NCBI GenBank assembly: GCA_026400695.1
Contig: JAPLON010000094.1
Coordinates: 1 to 17,098, forward strand
Length of the DNA: 17,098 nt
Reading direction: 5' to 3'
DNA from: Pseudomonadota bacterium
GTDB lineage: Bacteria > Pseudomonadota > Alphaproteobacteria > Paracaedibacterales > CAITNM01
The notes under the pieces were generated by a model that made no database searches, was not told where the DNA came from, and worked only from the letters and a program-made list of their open reading frames with translations. Shown here piece after piece: positions 1-8,131 of this stretch (the stretch's first letter is position 1; each line of letters starts with the position of its first letter). Both the position numbers and the translations under genes were made by a program.

Positions 1-159
1 ATGATGAACCCGAGAAGCCGAATAATAAGATGAACCAGCTACCGCATGGCTCCCGTACAAATGTTCTGCTGCATGTAATCTATTTTCAGCATGCACACGG
101 CCACCAGCAACACCATGATGAACCCGAGAAGCTGAATAAACTGATGAACCAATTACTGC
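1..159. repeat. 114-bp-period direct repeat inside the left-edge gene
   Basis: Bases 1-24 match bases 115-138 at 23 of 24 positions (atgatgaacccgagaag followed by c/t and gaata), and the similarity continues more weakly over 25-45 against 139-159. The period of 114 bases is 38 codons, so the repeat keeps the reading frame of the minus-strand gene and repeats the SASRVHH peptide. More copies may lie beyond the left edge. Confidence 0.75.
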
Positions 160-225
160 TACACCTACCAATAATTGCATACATAATTTTGATAACATAA
201 AACTTTTCCCAAATCGCTTAAACAT
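1..225 (-). CDS. Secreted His-rich repeat protein, N-terminal part only
   Basis: An open frame on the minus strand begins at ATG 223-225 and stays open to the left edge (75 codons seen), so the C-terminus is missing. The product starts MFKRFGKSFM and then has a hydrophobic stretch (about residues 15-30) ending 'SSVYSA', a good Sec signal peptide with a basic start. The mature part is rich in His, Ala, Gly and Ser. The block SASRVHH occurs at residues 31-37 and again at 69-75, a 38-residue repeat that is also visible in the DNA. A second in-frame ATG at 196-198 is a possible start; neither has a strong ribosome binding site, and I prefer the upstream one because it supplies the positive charges of the signal peptide. 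I do not recognise the family. It is exported, and probably periplasmic or surface-located by inference. Confidence 0.6.
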   Translation of the reverse strand, partial: MFKRFGKSFMLSKLCMQLLVGVAVIGSSVYSASRVHHGVAGGRVHAENRLHAAEHLYGSHAVAGSSYYSASRVHH

Positions 226-327
226 GGGAGTAGTTTATCAAGACATGGTTAATAATTAGTTAATTCCTAAATATAGTTAGACTGAAAATGCCACATTACG
301 CAAATATAACTTTCCAAAACCAAGCGT

Positions 328-1158
328 TTAGTTGTTATTTTTTGCTAAAATTGAACTGTAGGTTTTCTTTTGCTCATCAGTCATTTTTAATTTTTTTAAA
401 GCTTTGGTAATTTCTGCGATTTCTCCTTCGTTCTTTTGCCTTTTAGCAAAGCGTAAGCGTATTAATTGACAATCAACCTGGTGACCGCCATCTAATTCTC
501 TCTGCAAGGCAGATTCACACACCACAGCAGCTTTTTCTAGCTCACCTTGCTTTTCAAGACAAAACGCCAAATGCACCAAAGCCTTTGCTGTAATAGGATC
601 TTTCGGATAGGTTTTAATAATCCTACCAAAACTAGAAGCAGCAAGTTTGTAATTCTTTTTTTCATACTGCTCTAGCGCTAATTCATATTGAGCCATCGCT
701 TCTGATTTTTGCTCTGGCAATTCCGGTGCAGTTGTCTCGGCATGTTTTGTAGCCTCTGCTTTTGCTTCAGTACTATGATCCTTAGCATGCATTTGTCTAG
801 CAAGCTCTTCCTTTACAATTCTTCGTATTGTTGCTTCTGAATCGGTATCGTTTGAAGTACCATCTCCCTTTGTCTTAGGCTGTACTGATTGATCAACTGG
901 TTGATCAGCAACTATTTCACCATCGCTACTTACAGCTACTGAAGCTTTTTTAGCTAAAAGTGCGTTCTGCTTTTCAATCATTCTATCCATAACTTTTTGC
1001 AAATCATCAGTTGAATCGCCTTTTGCCTGTGAAGCATCCAACTTATCTTGTAATGAATTAATTAAAACTTCATTGTCACGTATATCACTATCCACATCTG
1101 CATAAATTAAACAAACACCTGTAAGCAGCACAAACCCTAAATTTTTCAAAATAGTCAT
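328..1158 (-). CDS. Periplasmic TPR / coiled-coil protein, YbgF (CpoB)-like
   Basis: The 276-residue product has a Sec signal peptide (residues 1-20, ending 'CLIYA'), a heptad-like charged region (about 22-70) that could form a coiled coil, a low-complexity Lys/Glu/Thr-rich linker (about 75-150), and C-terminal TPR-like helices (about 155-250). The TPR part has a characteristic 'YELALEQYEKKNYKLAASSF' run followed by 'KTYPKDPITAKALVHLAFC'. This order matches YbgF/CpoB, which works beside the Tol-Pal system and peptidoglycan synthesis in the periplasm. The start at 1158 has a good ribosome binding site (AAAGGA, 8 bases upstream). It is divergent from rpmE. No tol or pal gene is in the window, so the CpoB role is inferred from architecture only; a generic periplasmic TPR scaffold is the alternative. 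Confidence 0.7.
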   Translation of the reverse strand: MTILKNLGFVLLTGVCLIYADVDSDIRDNEVLINSLQDKLDASQAKGDSTDDLQKVMDRMIEKQNALLAKKASVAVSSDGEIVADQPVDQSVQPKTKGDGTSNDTDSEATIRRIVKEELARQMHAKDHSTEAKAEATKHAETTAPELPEQKSEAMAQYELALEQYEKKNYKLAASSFGRIIKTYPKDPITAKALVHLAFCLEKQGELEKAAVVCESALQRELDGGHQVDCQLIRLRFAKRQKNEGEIAEITKALKKLKMTDEQKKTYSSILAKNNN

Positions 1159-1189
1159 ATTAAATTCCTTTAATTTTTGCAGAAAAACA

Positions 1190-1217
1190 TTGCATTATTT
1201 CGCGTCTTGAGTATAGA
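1190..1217 (+). promoter_or_regulatory. Possible promoter of the rpmE operon
   Basis: TTGCAT (1190-1195) and TATAGA (1212-1217) are separated by 16 bases in the divergent space upstream of rpmE. The match to a sigma-70 promoter is weak (three and four consensus positions), but this is the only gap before a tightly spaced gene series, so a promoter is expected in it. Confidence 0.3.
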
Positions 1218-1254
1218 TATATATATTCTTTTTCGCAAAGGGAAGACATTTATT

Positions 1255-1479
1255 ATGAAAAAAAATATACACCCAGACTACCACACCATTAAAGTTACTA
1301 TGACTGATGGTACTTCTTTTGAAACCCGCAGCACTTGGGGTAAAGAAGGCGACAATATGCAATTGGATATTGATCCTAAATCACACCCTGCTTGGACAGG
1401 CGCTGGACATCGCTTAATGGATACAGCTGGACAGCTGAGCAAATTCAGCAAGCGTTTCCAAAATTTTGGATTGAATTGA
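1255..1479 (+). CDS. rpmE: 50S ribosomal protein L31, zinc-free type
   Basis: The 74-residue product starting MKKNIHPDYHTIKVTMTDGT is ribosomal protein L31 of the large subunit, which bridges the two subunits. I chose the start at 1255 rather than an upstream in-frame ATG (1177) because the family begins 'MKKxIHP' and because AAAGGGAAG lies about 9 bases before it. The four cysteines that bind zinc in the C+ form of L31 are absent: the positions read 'VTMTDGT' and 'DIDPKSHPAWTG'. This C-minus form with 'STWGKEGD' and 'SHPAWTG' is what I know from alphaproteobacteria. It is the first gene of a close-packed plus-strand series; uvrD/pcrA follows after 8 bases. Confidence 0.95.
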   Translation: MKKNIHPDYHTIKVTMTDGTSFETRSTWGKEGDNMQLDIDPKSHPAWTGAGHRLMDTAGQLSKFSKRFQNFGLN

Positions 1480-1487
1480 GAGTTTAA

Positions 1488-3626
1488 ATGAAATCTGCTG
1501 AAGCTAATTTGAATTTTGCTTCAGCTTATTCTTATCTTGATGCTTTGAATCCAAAGCAGCATCAGGCTGTTGTTTACGGTGAAGGCCCCCTGCTTATTTT
1601 AGCAGGTGCTGGCACTGGTAAGACTCGTGTTCTTACCACAAGAATCGCCCACATACTTGATAAGCATTTATGTGGTCCTTTGAATATTTTATCTGTTACC
1701 TTTACAAACAAAGCTGCCCAGGAAATGCGTGAACGCATTCAACATTTGCTTGGCCATGGTGTTGATGGTATGTGGCTTGGAACATTTCATTCTATATCAG
1801 TCAGAATTTTAAGACGTTATGCTGATTTGCTAGGCTATACATCAAATTTTACAATTATAGATTCTGATGACCAGTTAAGGTTAATCAAGCAAATCTTAAA
1901 AGCTGAAAATATAGATGATAAGCAAGTCCCTGCTAAAATGGTGGCAAGCATTATTAATCGCTGGAAAGACAAAGCCAAAACTTTTGATCGTGTTGGTGAC
2001 TCTCAAGATTTACACGTCCAACTATATAGACAATACCAAGAGCGCCTAAAAATCTTAAATGCTATGGATTTTGGCGACCTACTTTTGAATTGCTTACAAT
2101 TGTTTCAACAATCTCCTGAAATTTTAAAAAGCTACCAGCAACAGTTTTGCTATGTTTTGGTTGATGAATATCAAGACACCAACATCGCGCAATACTTATG
2201 GTTACGATTGCTTGCAGACGGCCATAAAAATTTATGTTGTGTAGGAGATGATGATCAATCAATCTATGGCTGGCGCGGTGCTGAAGTAGCAAACATCCTA
2301 AAATTTGAAAAAGACTATAATAATGCCTCAATAATTCGTCTTGAACAAAACTATCGCTCGACCAGTCACATTTTAGGAACCGCATCTGGACTAATCGCCC
2401 ATAACCATGACCGTTTAGGTAAAGAGCTATGGACCGATAAAGGTGAGGGTGAGCCAGTATTAGTCAAAGGAAATTGGAATAGCGAAACTGAAGCACGCTT
2501 TGTAATTGATGAAGTTGAAGTAATGCAACGCCAAGGTAAACCGCTAAATTCCATGGCTATATTGGTAAGGGCAAGCTACCAAACTCGCGATTTTGAAGAA
2601 CGTTGTATTAAAACTGGAACGCCGTACCGAGTTATTGGCGGATTGCGCTTTTACGAACGGCAAGAAATAAAAGATGCTATCGCCTATTTGCGAATTTTAG
2701 TACAGCCAGATGATGGACTAGCGTTTGAGCGAATTATTAATGTACCAAAACGCGGTCTTGGCCCAGGAGCAATGCAAAATATACACCACATAGCGCGCGA
2801 ACAAAATATATCCCTTCCAAGGGCTGCTTTGATTTACGCTATGGATAATAATAAAGGCAGCGGAAAAGGCAATTTAAGAACATTCTTTGAAGACCTACAA
2901 CGCTGGCGTTCTATGCTTGATAATACCCCACACGCCGATGTGGTTAAGAGTGTATTAGATGAATCTGGGTACACTGGCATGTGGCTTGAAGAAAAATCTC
3001 CTGATTCTGCTGGTCGCCTTGAAAACCTTAAAGAGTTTGTTAAAGCAATTGAAGAATTCGAATTTCTACCGGGATTTTTAGACCACGTTAGTTTGGTTAC
3101 TGACAATAATAACCAGCCCAACAATGATTGCCTAAGTATGATGACACTACACGGAGCCAAAGGTCTTGAGTTTGATTATGTCTTTTTGCCAGGTTGGGAA
3201 GAAAACCTATTCCCACATCCACGCAGCCTGCAAGACAGCGGTAGCGCAGGACTAGAAGAAGAGCGCCGACTGGCCTATGTCGGTATCAGCCGAGCAAAAG
3301 TCAAAGCCGTAATTTCTTATGCGCTACAGCGCCGCACCTATCAGGGATGGCAAGTTGGTATGCCATCACGTTTTCTAAAGGAACTACCAACACGCCACGT
3401 AAAGCATATACCAGCAACAAATCAAGAAACACGACAGCAAGAATATAGTCGCAGACCTGCCACAATTGCTGATTACAAATCACACCACCTAGAAATTGGC
3501 GACAGAGTTTTTCACCAAAAATTTGGCTATGGAGATGTGATAGATACAGACCATGAACAGGCCACCGTAGAATTTGACATGACAGATGCAAAAAAAATCC
3601 ACACCAGTTTCTTAAAAAAGCAGTGA
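1488..3626 (+). CDS. uvrD: UvrD/PcrA-type superfamily 1 DNA helicase
   Basis: This 712-residue protein is a 3'-5' DNA helicase of the UvrD/PcrA/Rep group, used in nucleotide excision and mismatch repair and in clearing replication forks. All SF1A motifs are visible: Q motif LNPKQHQAV (20-28), Walker A AGAGTGKT (39-46), Walker B VDEYQDTN (225-232), motif III GDDDQSIYGWRGA (253-265), LEQNYRST (285-292), motif V MTLHGAKGLEFD (552-563) and motif VI EERRLAYVGISRAK (about 590-604). The last 40 residues, starting GDRVFHQKFGYGDV, form the Tudor-like tail typical of PcrA/UvrD. Length is normal. The start is 8 bases after rpmE and 13 bases before the next gene, suggesting co-transcription. The choice between the names uvrD and pcrA is convention; alphaproteobacterial annotations usually use uvrD. 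Confidence 0.95.
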   Translation: MKSAEANLNFASAYSYLDALNPKQHQAVVYGEGPLLILAGAGTGKTRVLTTRIAHILDKHLCGPLNILSVTFTNKAAQEMRERIQHLLGHGVDGMWLGTFHSISVRILRRYADLLGYTSNFTIIDSDDQLRLIKQILKAENIDDKQVPAKMVASIINRWKDKAKTFDRVGDSQDLHVQLYRQYQERLKILNAMDFGDLLLNCLQLFQQSPEILKSYQQQFCYVLVDEYQDTNIAQYLWLRLLADGHKNLCCVGDDDQSIYGWRGAEVANILKFEKDYNNASIIRLEQNYRSTSHILGTASGLIAHNHDRLGKELWTDKGEGEPVLVKGNWNSETEARFVIDEVEVMQRQGKPLNSMAILVRASYQTRDFEERCIKTGTPYRVIGGLRFYERQEIKDAIAYLRILVQPDDGLAFERIINVPKRGLGPGAMQNIHHIAREQNISLPRAALIYAMDNNKGSGKGNLRTFFEDLQRWRSMLDNTPHADVVKSVLDESGYTGMWLEEKSPDSAGRLENLKEFVKAIEEFEFLPGFLDHVSLVTDNNNQPNNDCLSMMTLHGAKGLEFDYVFLPGWEENLFPHPRSLQDSGSAGLEEERRLAYVGISRAKVKAVISYALQRRTYQGWQVGMPSRFLKELPTRHVKHIPATNQETRQQEYSRRPATIADYKSHHLEIGDRVFHQKFGYGDVIDTDHEQATVEFDMTDAKKIHTSFLKKQ

Positions 3627-3639
3627 CGTTATAGAATCC

Positions 3640-4578
3640 ATGAAAAAATTTTCTATTTTTTGCTTTTTTGCAGCTTCCTGTTTAGTATTACTAATATATT
3701 ACGCCTGCCACCCGACCTACCTTCCAAACAACGACTCCAAATTGCAAAATTTTCTGCGTTTTATTAACTACACTTATCTGAAAGTAAAAATAGATCCTTT
3801 TTGCAACTCAGAAATACCAACCAGTAAAATACCAATAGATGTAATTATTCCCGTAATTGAAAAGGATGCTGTAACCTTACAGTTAACTATTGAGTCTGTG
3901 CGCGCAAACGTATTACAGCCAATTAAAAATATTTATTTTATCGCCCCTGAATCAGAGGTTTTGCGAAAAATCGCTATTGAAAAAAATTGTATATTTGTTT
4001 TAGAAGACAATGTTCTGCCAGTGTTTTCTAAAAATACTCAACGCAAAGGCTGGATAAAGCAACAGTACCTAAAGTTAAATGCTGACACAGTGGCTACATG
4101 TGAACACTTCCTAATAATTGATGCTGACACGCTGTTAATTAGACCTCAGATTTTTGTAACCAAAGATAAAGAAGTGTTAAATATTCTGCATGATTACTGG
4201 TTTAAACGAAAGCAAATGGTAAAAATTGCCCTTGGTTTTAATAAATTCCACAATCTTGATTTCACTAGCCATCACATGCTTTTTTCGAAGACAAAAATAG
4301 AGGCACTAAAACAACATTTGCAAAATATGCATGGTAAACCTTGGCAAGATGCCCTAGATTCGCTAGATATTCCAGAAGGAAGTTTTTCAGAATATGAACT
4401 GTACGGAAATTTTGTGGCCCAACGCTTTGAAGATCAAGTTGAACTTGTATTAGGTTGTAATATAATTTTTCCACGCAATGGCCTTAGCAATATAGACAAA
4501 GCACGAGATTACTTAAGTAACAAATATAAAAGCTTAACTATGCATAGCTTTTTAACCATTGAGGGAATGACAGAGTAA
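3640..4578 (+). CDS. DUF6492-like membrane-anchored glycosyltransferase-type protein, copy 1
   Basis: The 312-residue product has an N-terminal hydrophobic segment (about 5-22) followed by a Cys, so it is a membrane anchor or possibly a signal peptide. A GT-A-like domain follows: 'IDVIIPVIEKD' (66-76) is the first nucleotide-sugar strand, 'WIKQQYLKLNAD' (138-149) is the conserved helix, and 'LIIDADTLLIRP' carries an intact DXD motif at 161-163. DXD binds the metal and sugar nucleotide in GT-A enzymes. The pattern fits the DUF6492 family as I remember it; substrate is unknown. It starts 13 bases after uvrD and is followed after 4 bases by a paralogue, then by mraY, so a role in envelope or surface polysaccharide is plausible but inferred. 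Confidence 0.7.
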   Translation: MKKFSIFCFFAASCLVLLIYYACHPTYLPNNDSKLQNFLRFINYTYLKVKIDPFCNSEIPTSKIPIDVIIPVIEKDAVTLQLTIESVRANVLQPIKNIYFIAPESEVLRKIAIEKNCIFVLEDNVLPVFSKNTQRKGWIKQQYLKLNADTVATCEHFLIIDADTLLIRPQIFVTKDKEVLNILHDYWFKRKQMVKIALGFNKFHNLDFTSHHMLFSKTKIEALKQHLQNMHGKPWQDALDSLDIPEGSFSEYELYGNFVAQRFEDQVELVLGCNIIFPRNGLSNIDKARDYLSNKYKSLTMHSFLTIEGMTE

Positions 4579-4582
4579 ACGT

Positions 4583-5488
4583 ATGAAACGTATTTTAATT
4601 TTTCTATCATTTGTAATTGCTATAATATTTCTGGGAAATTGGTCAATAAAATCCCCAGAAACTTTGCCAGAAAAAGACAATGCTTGGCATAGTTTCAAAA
4701 GAAAAACTTTTAATACTTTGCTTTCTTTAAAAAGGGATTTCTACTCCAATAACCACGTACCTTTATGTAAAAACAAAATCGACATTATAATTCTAGCCAC
4801 CGAAGAAGATCTTCCTACTGTGCACAATGCGATTGACGCTGCAAAAGGTTTGGTAATGCACCCGATAAATAAAATTTATCTGGTTTGTGCTGATTCGAAA
4901 AAAATGCGTGATATTGCCTTAGAAAAAGGTGCTGAATTTGTGGACGAAAATGAAGTAAGTCCAACTAATCAAAAAGAACTATCGCAAAAACTAAAACAAG
5001 AATTTATCAAATTAAATATAGATGCGTTCACACAATCTGATTATTATCTAATAATTCATGCCAACACAATTCTTTTACAAACCCAAATTTTTTTAAGAAA
5101 CGATAAGGCCGTATTATTTTCAACTGAAGACTACGCAATTGAACGCAAACATATGGTCGATTCATTTTTAAAACTTGGAAAATACCATAACCTTAGTTTC
5201 CATGGTCCCATTATGTTTTTCGATAAAGTGAAATTAAAGGGCTTGAAAAACCACTTAGAAAAACTTCATAATAGACCGTGGCATGAGGCATTAAATACAG
5301 CAGATATTTTCGAACAAAATTTTTCTGCATTTGAAATTTATGCTAACTTTGTTTTAACTTTTTTTCCTGAAAAAACGATGATAACTTGCGATAAAAATTC
5401 AAAAATTCCAGCCGAGCACGCCGAAGGCGTTGAATGGCAACGCGGATTTTTATCAAGAGACTCTAAATCACTAACCTTTCAACGATAA
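4583..5488 (+). CDS. DUF6492-like protein, copy 2, DXD motif lost
   Basis: The 301-residue product is a clear paralogue of the preceding gene: the same N-terminal hydrophobic segment, 'KIDIIILATEEDLP' (65-78), 'FIKLNIDAF' (141-149), 'LIIHANTILLQTQIF' (156-170), then matching 'HNLSF', 'LKNHLEKLHNRPWHEALN' and 'FEIYANFV' blocks. Where copy 1 has DADT, this copy has HANT (159-162), so both metal-binding aspartates are missing. It may be a non-catalytic partner or a decaying duplicate, although the frame is intact over its full length, which argues for retained function. It begins 4 bases after copy 1 and ends 14 bases before mraY. Confidence 0.65.
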   Translation: MKRILIFLSFVIAIIFLGNWSIKSPETLPEKDNAWHSFKRKTFNTLLSLKRDFYSNNHVPLCKNKIDIIILATEEDLPTVHNAIDAAKGLVMHPINKIYLVCADSKKMRDIALEKGAEFVDENEVSPTNQKELSQKLKQEFIKLNIDAFTQSDYYLIIHANTILLQTQIFLRNDKAVLFSTEDYAIERKHMVDSFLKLGKYHNLSFHGPIMFFDKVKLKGLKNHLEKLHNRPWHEALNTADIFEQNFSAFEIYANFVLTFFPEKTMITCDKNSKIPAEHAEGVEWQRGFLSRDSKSLTFQR

Positions 5489-5502
5489 ACCGATAGTTAA
5501 TT

Positions 5503-6591
5503 ATGTTTCAATTATTATTCCTTCATTTTCTTAGCGACTTTAAAATTTTTAATTTAATGCGCTATATAACCTTTCGTACTATGGGGGCTATTTTAACTGC
5601 ATTAATCATTAGCTTTTGGCTAGGAAAACCGATTATCTCGTGGTTAAAATCAAAACAAAAACAAGGCCAACCAATTCGAAGCGACGGCCCAGAATCTCAC
5701 TTAATCACTAAAAAAGGCACTCCAACCATGGGGGGGTGCTTAATTTTACTTGCCGTAAGCACAAGCACTTTATTTTGGGGAGATCTATCAAATCCATTTT
5801 TATGGATTGTTTTATTGGTAACCCTAGGATTCGGATTGCTAGGCGCAATGGATGATTACAGAAAACTCACCAAAAATTCCCACCACGGCATCTCAGTAAA
5901 ATCAAAATTATTGGCCCAAGCAACTCTTGCATTGATAGCTGCTTATGCATCATCCCAATACACTGACCCTACACTTGCAAATGGTTTAACTTTACCATTT
6001 TTCAAAGATCTCATTATTAACCTAGGTTGGTTTTTCTATCCGTGGGCTATTTTAGTAATTGTTGGATCATCAAACGCAGTTAACTTAACTGATGGCTTAG
6101 ATGGCTTGGCGATCGTTCCCGTTATGATTTGCGCTATTTGTTTTACTATTATCGCTTATTTAGTTGGCAACCATGTATTTGCCCATTACTTACAATTACA
6201 TTACGTAGCAAATGTTGGTGAAATCGGAGTTTTCTTAGGAAGCTTTGTAGGAGCCGGCTTAGGCTTTTTATGGTTCAACGCTCCACCTGCCAAAGTATTT
6301 ATGGGAGACACAGGTTCACTTGCAGCAGGAGGTGCCCTAGGTACTATTGCGCTTATTACAAAGCATGAACTAGTTTTGTGTATTATTGGCGGCCTATTTG
6401 TAATTGAAGCAATTTCCGTTATTCTCCAAGTCGGTTATTATAAAATGACTAAAAAAAGAATTTTCTTAATGGCACCCATTCACCACCATTTTGAAAAATT
6501 AGGGTGGGCAGAACCAACTGTTGTAATTCGCTTTTGGATTATTGCCACAATTCTTGCTATCATCGGGTTGTCAACTTTAAAAATACGCTAA
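5503..6591 (+). CDS. mraY: Phospho-N-acetylmuramoyl-pentapeptide-transferase
   Basis: MraY transfers phospho-MurNAc-pentapeptide from UDP to undecaprenyl phosphate, making lipid I on the inner face of the cytoplasmic membrane. The 362-residue product has about ten membrane segments and the family signatures: DDYRK (117-121), NAVNLTDGLDGLA (191-203), FMGDTGSL (266-273) and PIHHHFEKLGW (325-335). The catalytic aspartates are present. I keep the start at 5503 because the family usually has about 20 residues before 'RYITFRT', and the length then equals the usual 360. The stop overlaps the next start by one base (TAATG). It is unusual that mraY lies outside a mur/fts (dcw) cluster, here between glycosyltransferase-like genes and a metal transporter. 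Confidence 0.97.
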   Translation: MFQLLFLHFLSDFKIFNLMRYITFRTMGAILTALIISFWLGKPIISWLKSKQKQGQPIRSDGPESHLITKKGTPTMGGCLILLAVSTSTLFWGDLSNPFLWIVLLVTLGFGLLGAMDDYRKLTKNSHHGISVKSKLLAQATLALIAAYASSQYTDPTLANGLTLPFFKDLIINLGWFFYPWAILVIVGSSNAVNLTDGLDGLAIVPVMICAICFTIIAYLVGNHVFAHYLQLHYVANVGEIGVFLGSFVGAGLGFLWFNAPPAKVFMGDTGSLAAGGALGTIALITKHELVLCIIGGLFVIEAISVILQVGYYKMTKKRIFLMAPIHHHFEKLGWAEPTVVIRFWIIATILAIIGLSTLKIR

Positions 6592-7277
6592 TGTTAGTTT
6601 CGCTAAATTCTGTAACCTATAGCGTTGACCGCAATAGAAACAAAAGAGTTCTATTGAAAGACATAAATTTTACCATTTCCCCAAACACCATAACCACAAT
6701 TATTGGTCCCAATGGTGCAGGCAAAACAACTTTGGTTCGTTTAATTTTGAGTTTAATTAAACCAACCTCAGGTACAATTAATCGTAAAAAAAATATCGTT
6801 GTTGGTTACGTACCGCAAAAACTTAACGCTAACAAATTTATGCCCATGACAGTTGAGTCATTTATTGATTTATGCGGCACCCCTAAAATTAACTTCCCTT
6901 TTGATATAAGCAAACTAATGAATCAATCTATTCATGATCTATCAGGAGGAGAACTACAAAAAGTATTATTGAATGCTGCAGTTTTACAAAAGCCAGATTT
7001 GTTAATTCTTGATGAACCAACCCAGGGTATTGACGCCGACGGTCAAAGTACTTTTTACAAAAAATTACTTGAATTAAAACATGAATATAAGATGGCTATT
7101 GTAATTATTTCCCATGATTTGCACTTTGTTTTTGACTGCACAGATCACGTCATTTGCTTAAACCAACATATTTGTTGCCAAGGCAGCCCAGAAATGGTAC
7201 GTAGCACTAAGGAAGTACAACATTTATTTCCAAGATTTAGTAAATACCAACATAACCACGACCATCAACATATATGA
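6591..7277 (+). CDS. znuC: Zinc/manganese-type ABC transporter, ATP-binding subunit
   Basis: This 228-residue ABC ATPase powers a metal importer. It has Walker A GPNGAGKT (39-46), a Q-loop glutamine in 'GYVPQKL' (near 76), signature LSGGE (117-121), Walker B LLILDEP (137-143) and the switch histidine in 'IISHDLHFV' (175). The layout matches ZnuC, and the C-terminus is His-rich ('HNHDHQHI'), which suits zinc. I start at 6591 (TAATG overlap with mraY) because an upstream in-frame start would lie inside mraY and adds residues not found in the family. The gene overlaps the permease by four bases (ATGA), a sign of translational coupling. Manganese or iron specificity cannot be excluded from sequence alone. 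Confidence 0.88.
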   Translation: MLVSLNSVTYSVDRNRNKRVLLKDINFTISPNTITTIIGPNGAGKTTLVRLILSLIKPTSGTINRKKNIVVGYVPQKLNANKFMPMTVESFIDLCGTPKINFPFDISKLMNQSIHDLSGGELQKVLLNAAVLQKPDLLILDEPTQGIDADGQSTFYKKLLELKHEYKMAIVIISHDLHFVFDCTDHVICLNQHICCQGSPEMVRSTKEVQHLFPRFSKYQHNHDHQHI

Positions 7278-8047
7278 TAGATTCATTTTTTATATCGATT
7301 ATTATTGTCGCCCTAATGGCAAGTTTAATTACCGCCCCATTAGGTTGCATTGGGCTGTGGAATGGCTTGGCATTCTTTGGAGAAACCCTGGCTCATGCAT
7401 CACTACTTGGTGTATGCATTAGTGTTCTACTGCACTTACCTTATGCCTATGGAGCAATAGCAGTATGTTTAGTTATTGCATACTTTATTGGCACAAATTA
7501 TTCTGCTCAAAGCGACGTATCGCTTGCTGTAATTTCCTCAACTTGTCTTTCAGTTAGTATTTTAATTATTTCTGTGGTCCCTCAAGCACACCTAAGCCCA
7601 GATGCTTTATTATTTGGTGATTTACTTGGAACAAATCTTAACGATATTTGGTTACTCGCCAGTGCATTGCTAATTTTGACTATATTTTTAATTAAGTATT
7701 GGTCTGCAATTTTAATCACTAGTTTTGATGCTGACTTAGCACACGTACAAGGTTACCCTTCAAAAAAAGTAAGGTTGCTAATGTTATTTGCTTACGCCAC
7801 CGCCATGGGAATTGTTATGAAGTTACTAGGAGCATTATTCGCACCAGCACTCACGATTATTCCAGCTGCAGCTGCATATTGCAAAGCAAATAGACCATCT
7901 CAAATGATTGCATATGCAATATTAATAAGTTGCTTTTCAAGCCTTTCTGGAATTGGTTTAAGCTTTTATTTTGATTTTCCCGTTGGCCCTACAATTATTT
8001 GTTTGTCTACAATAATACTAGTTATACTAAAAATAATAAAAAAATAA
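7274..8047 (+). CDS. znuB: Zinc/manganese-type ABC transporter, permease subunit
   Basis: The 257-residue product is an integral membrane permease of the ABC-3 (ZnuB/MntB/TroC) family, with about eight hydrophobic segments. Family blocks are visible: 'APLGCIGLWNGLAFFGETLAHASL' region (about 22-44), 'LLFGDLLGT' (about 112-120), 'DADLAHVQGY' (about 152-161) and 'LGALFAPALTIIPAAAA' (about 185-201). Its start ATG overlaps the znuC stop. The substrate-binding protein ZnuA is not in the window, so the importer must use one encoded elsewhere. It is the last gene of the packed series that begins with rpmE; 84 bases separate it from the next gene. Confidence 0.88.
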   Translation: MIDSFFISIIIVALMASLITAPLGCIGLWNGLAFFGETLAHASLLGVCISVLLHLPYAYGAIAVCLVIAYFIGTNYSAQSDVSLAVISSTCLSVSILIISVVPQAHLSPDALLFGDLLGTNLNDIWLLASALLILTIFLIKYWSAILITSFDADLAHVQGYPSKKVRLLMLFAYATAMGIVMKLLGALFAPALTIIPAAAAYCKANRPSQMIAYAILISCFSSLSGIGLSFYFDFPVGPTIICLSTIILVILKIIKK

Positions 8048-8131
8048 TTTCCATTTATTTACTAAATATCAACACATTACTCCTAGATTAAAAATATATA
8101 GTCGTTTTTAATTTTACCTATGGAGTATTAA

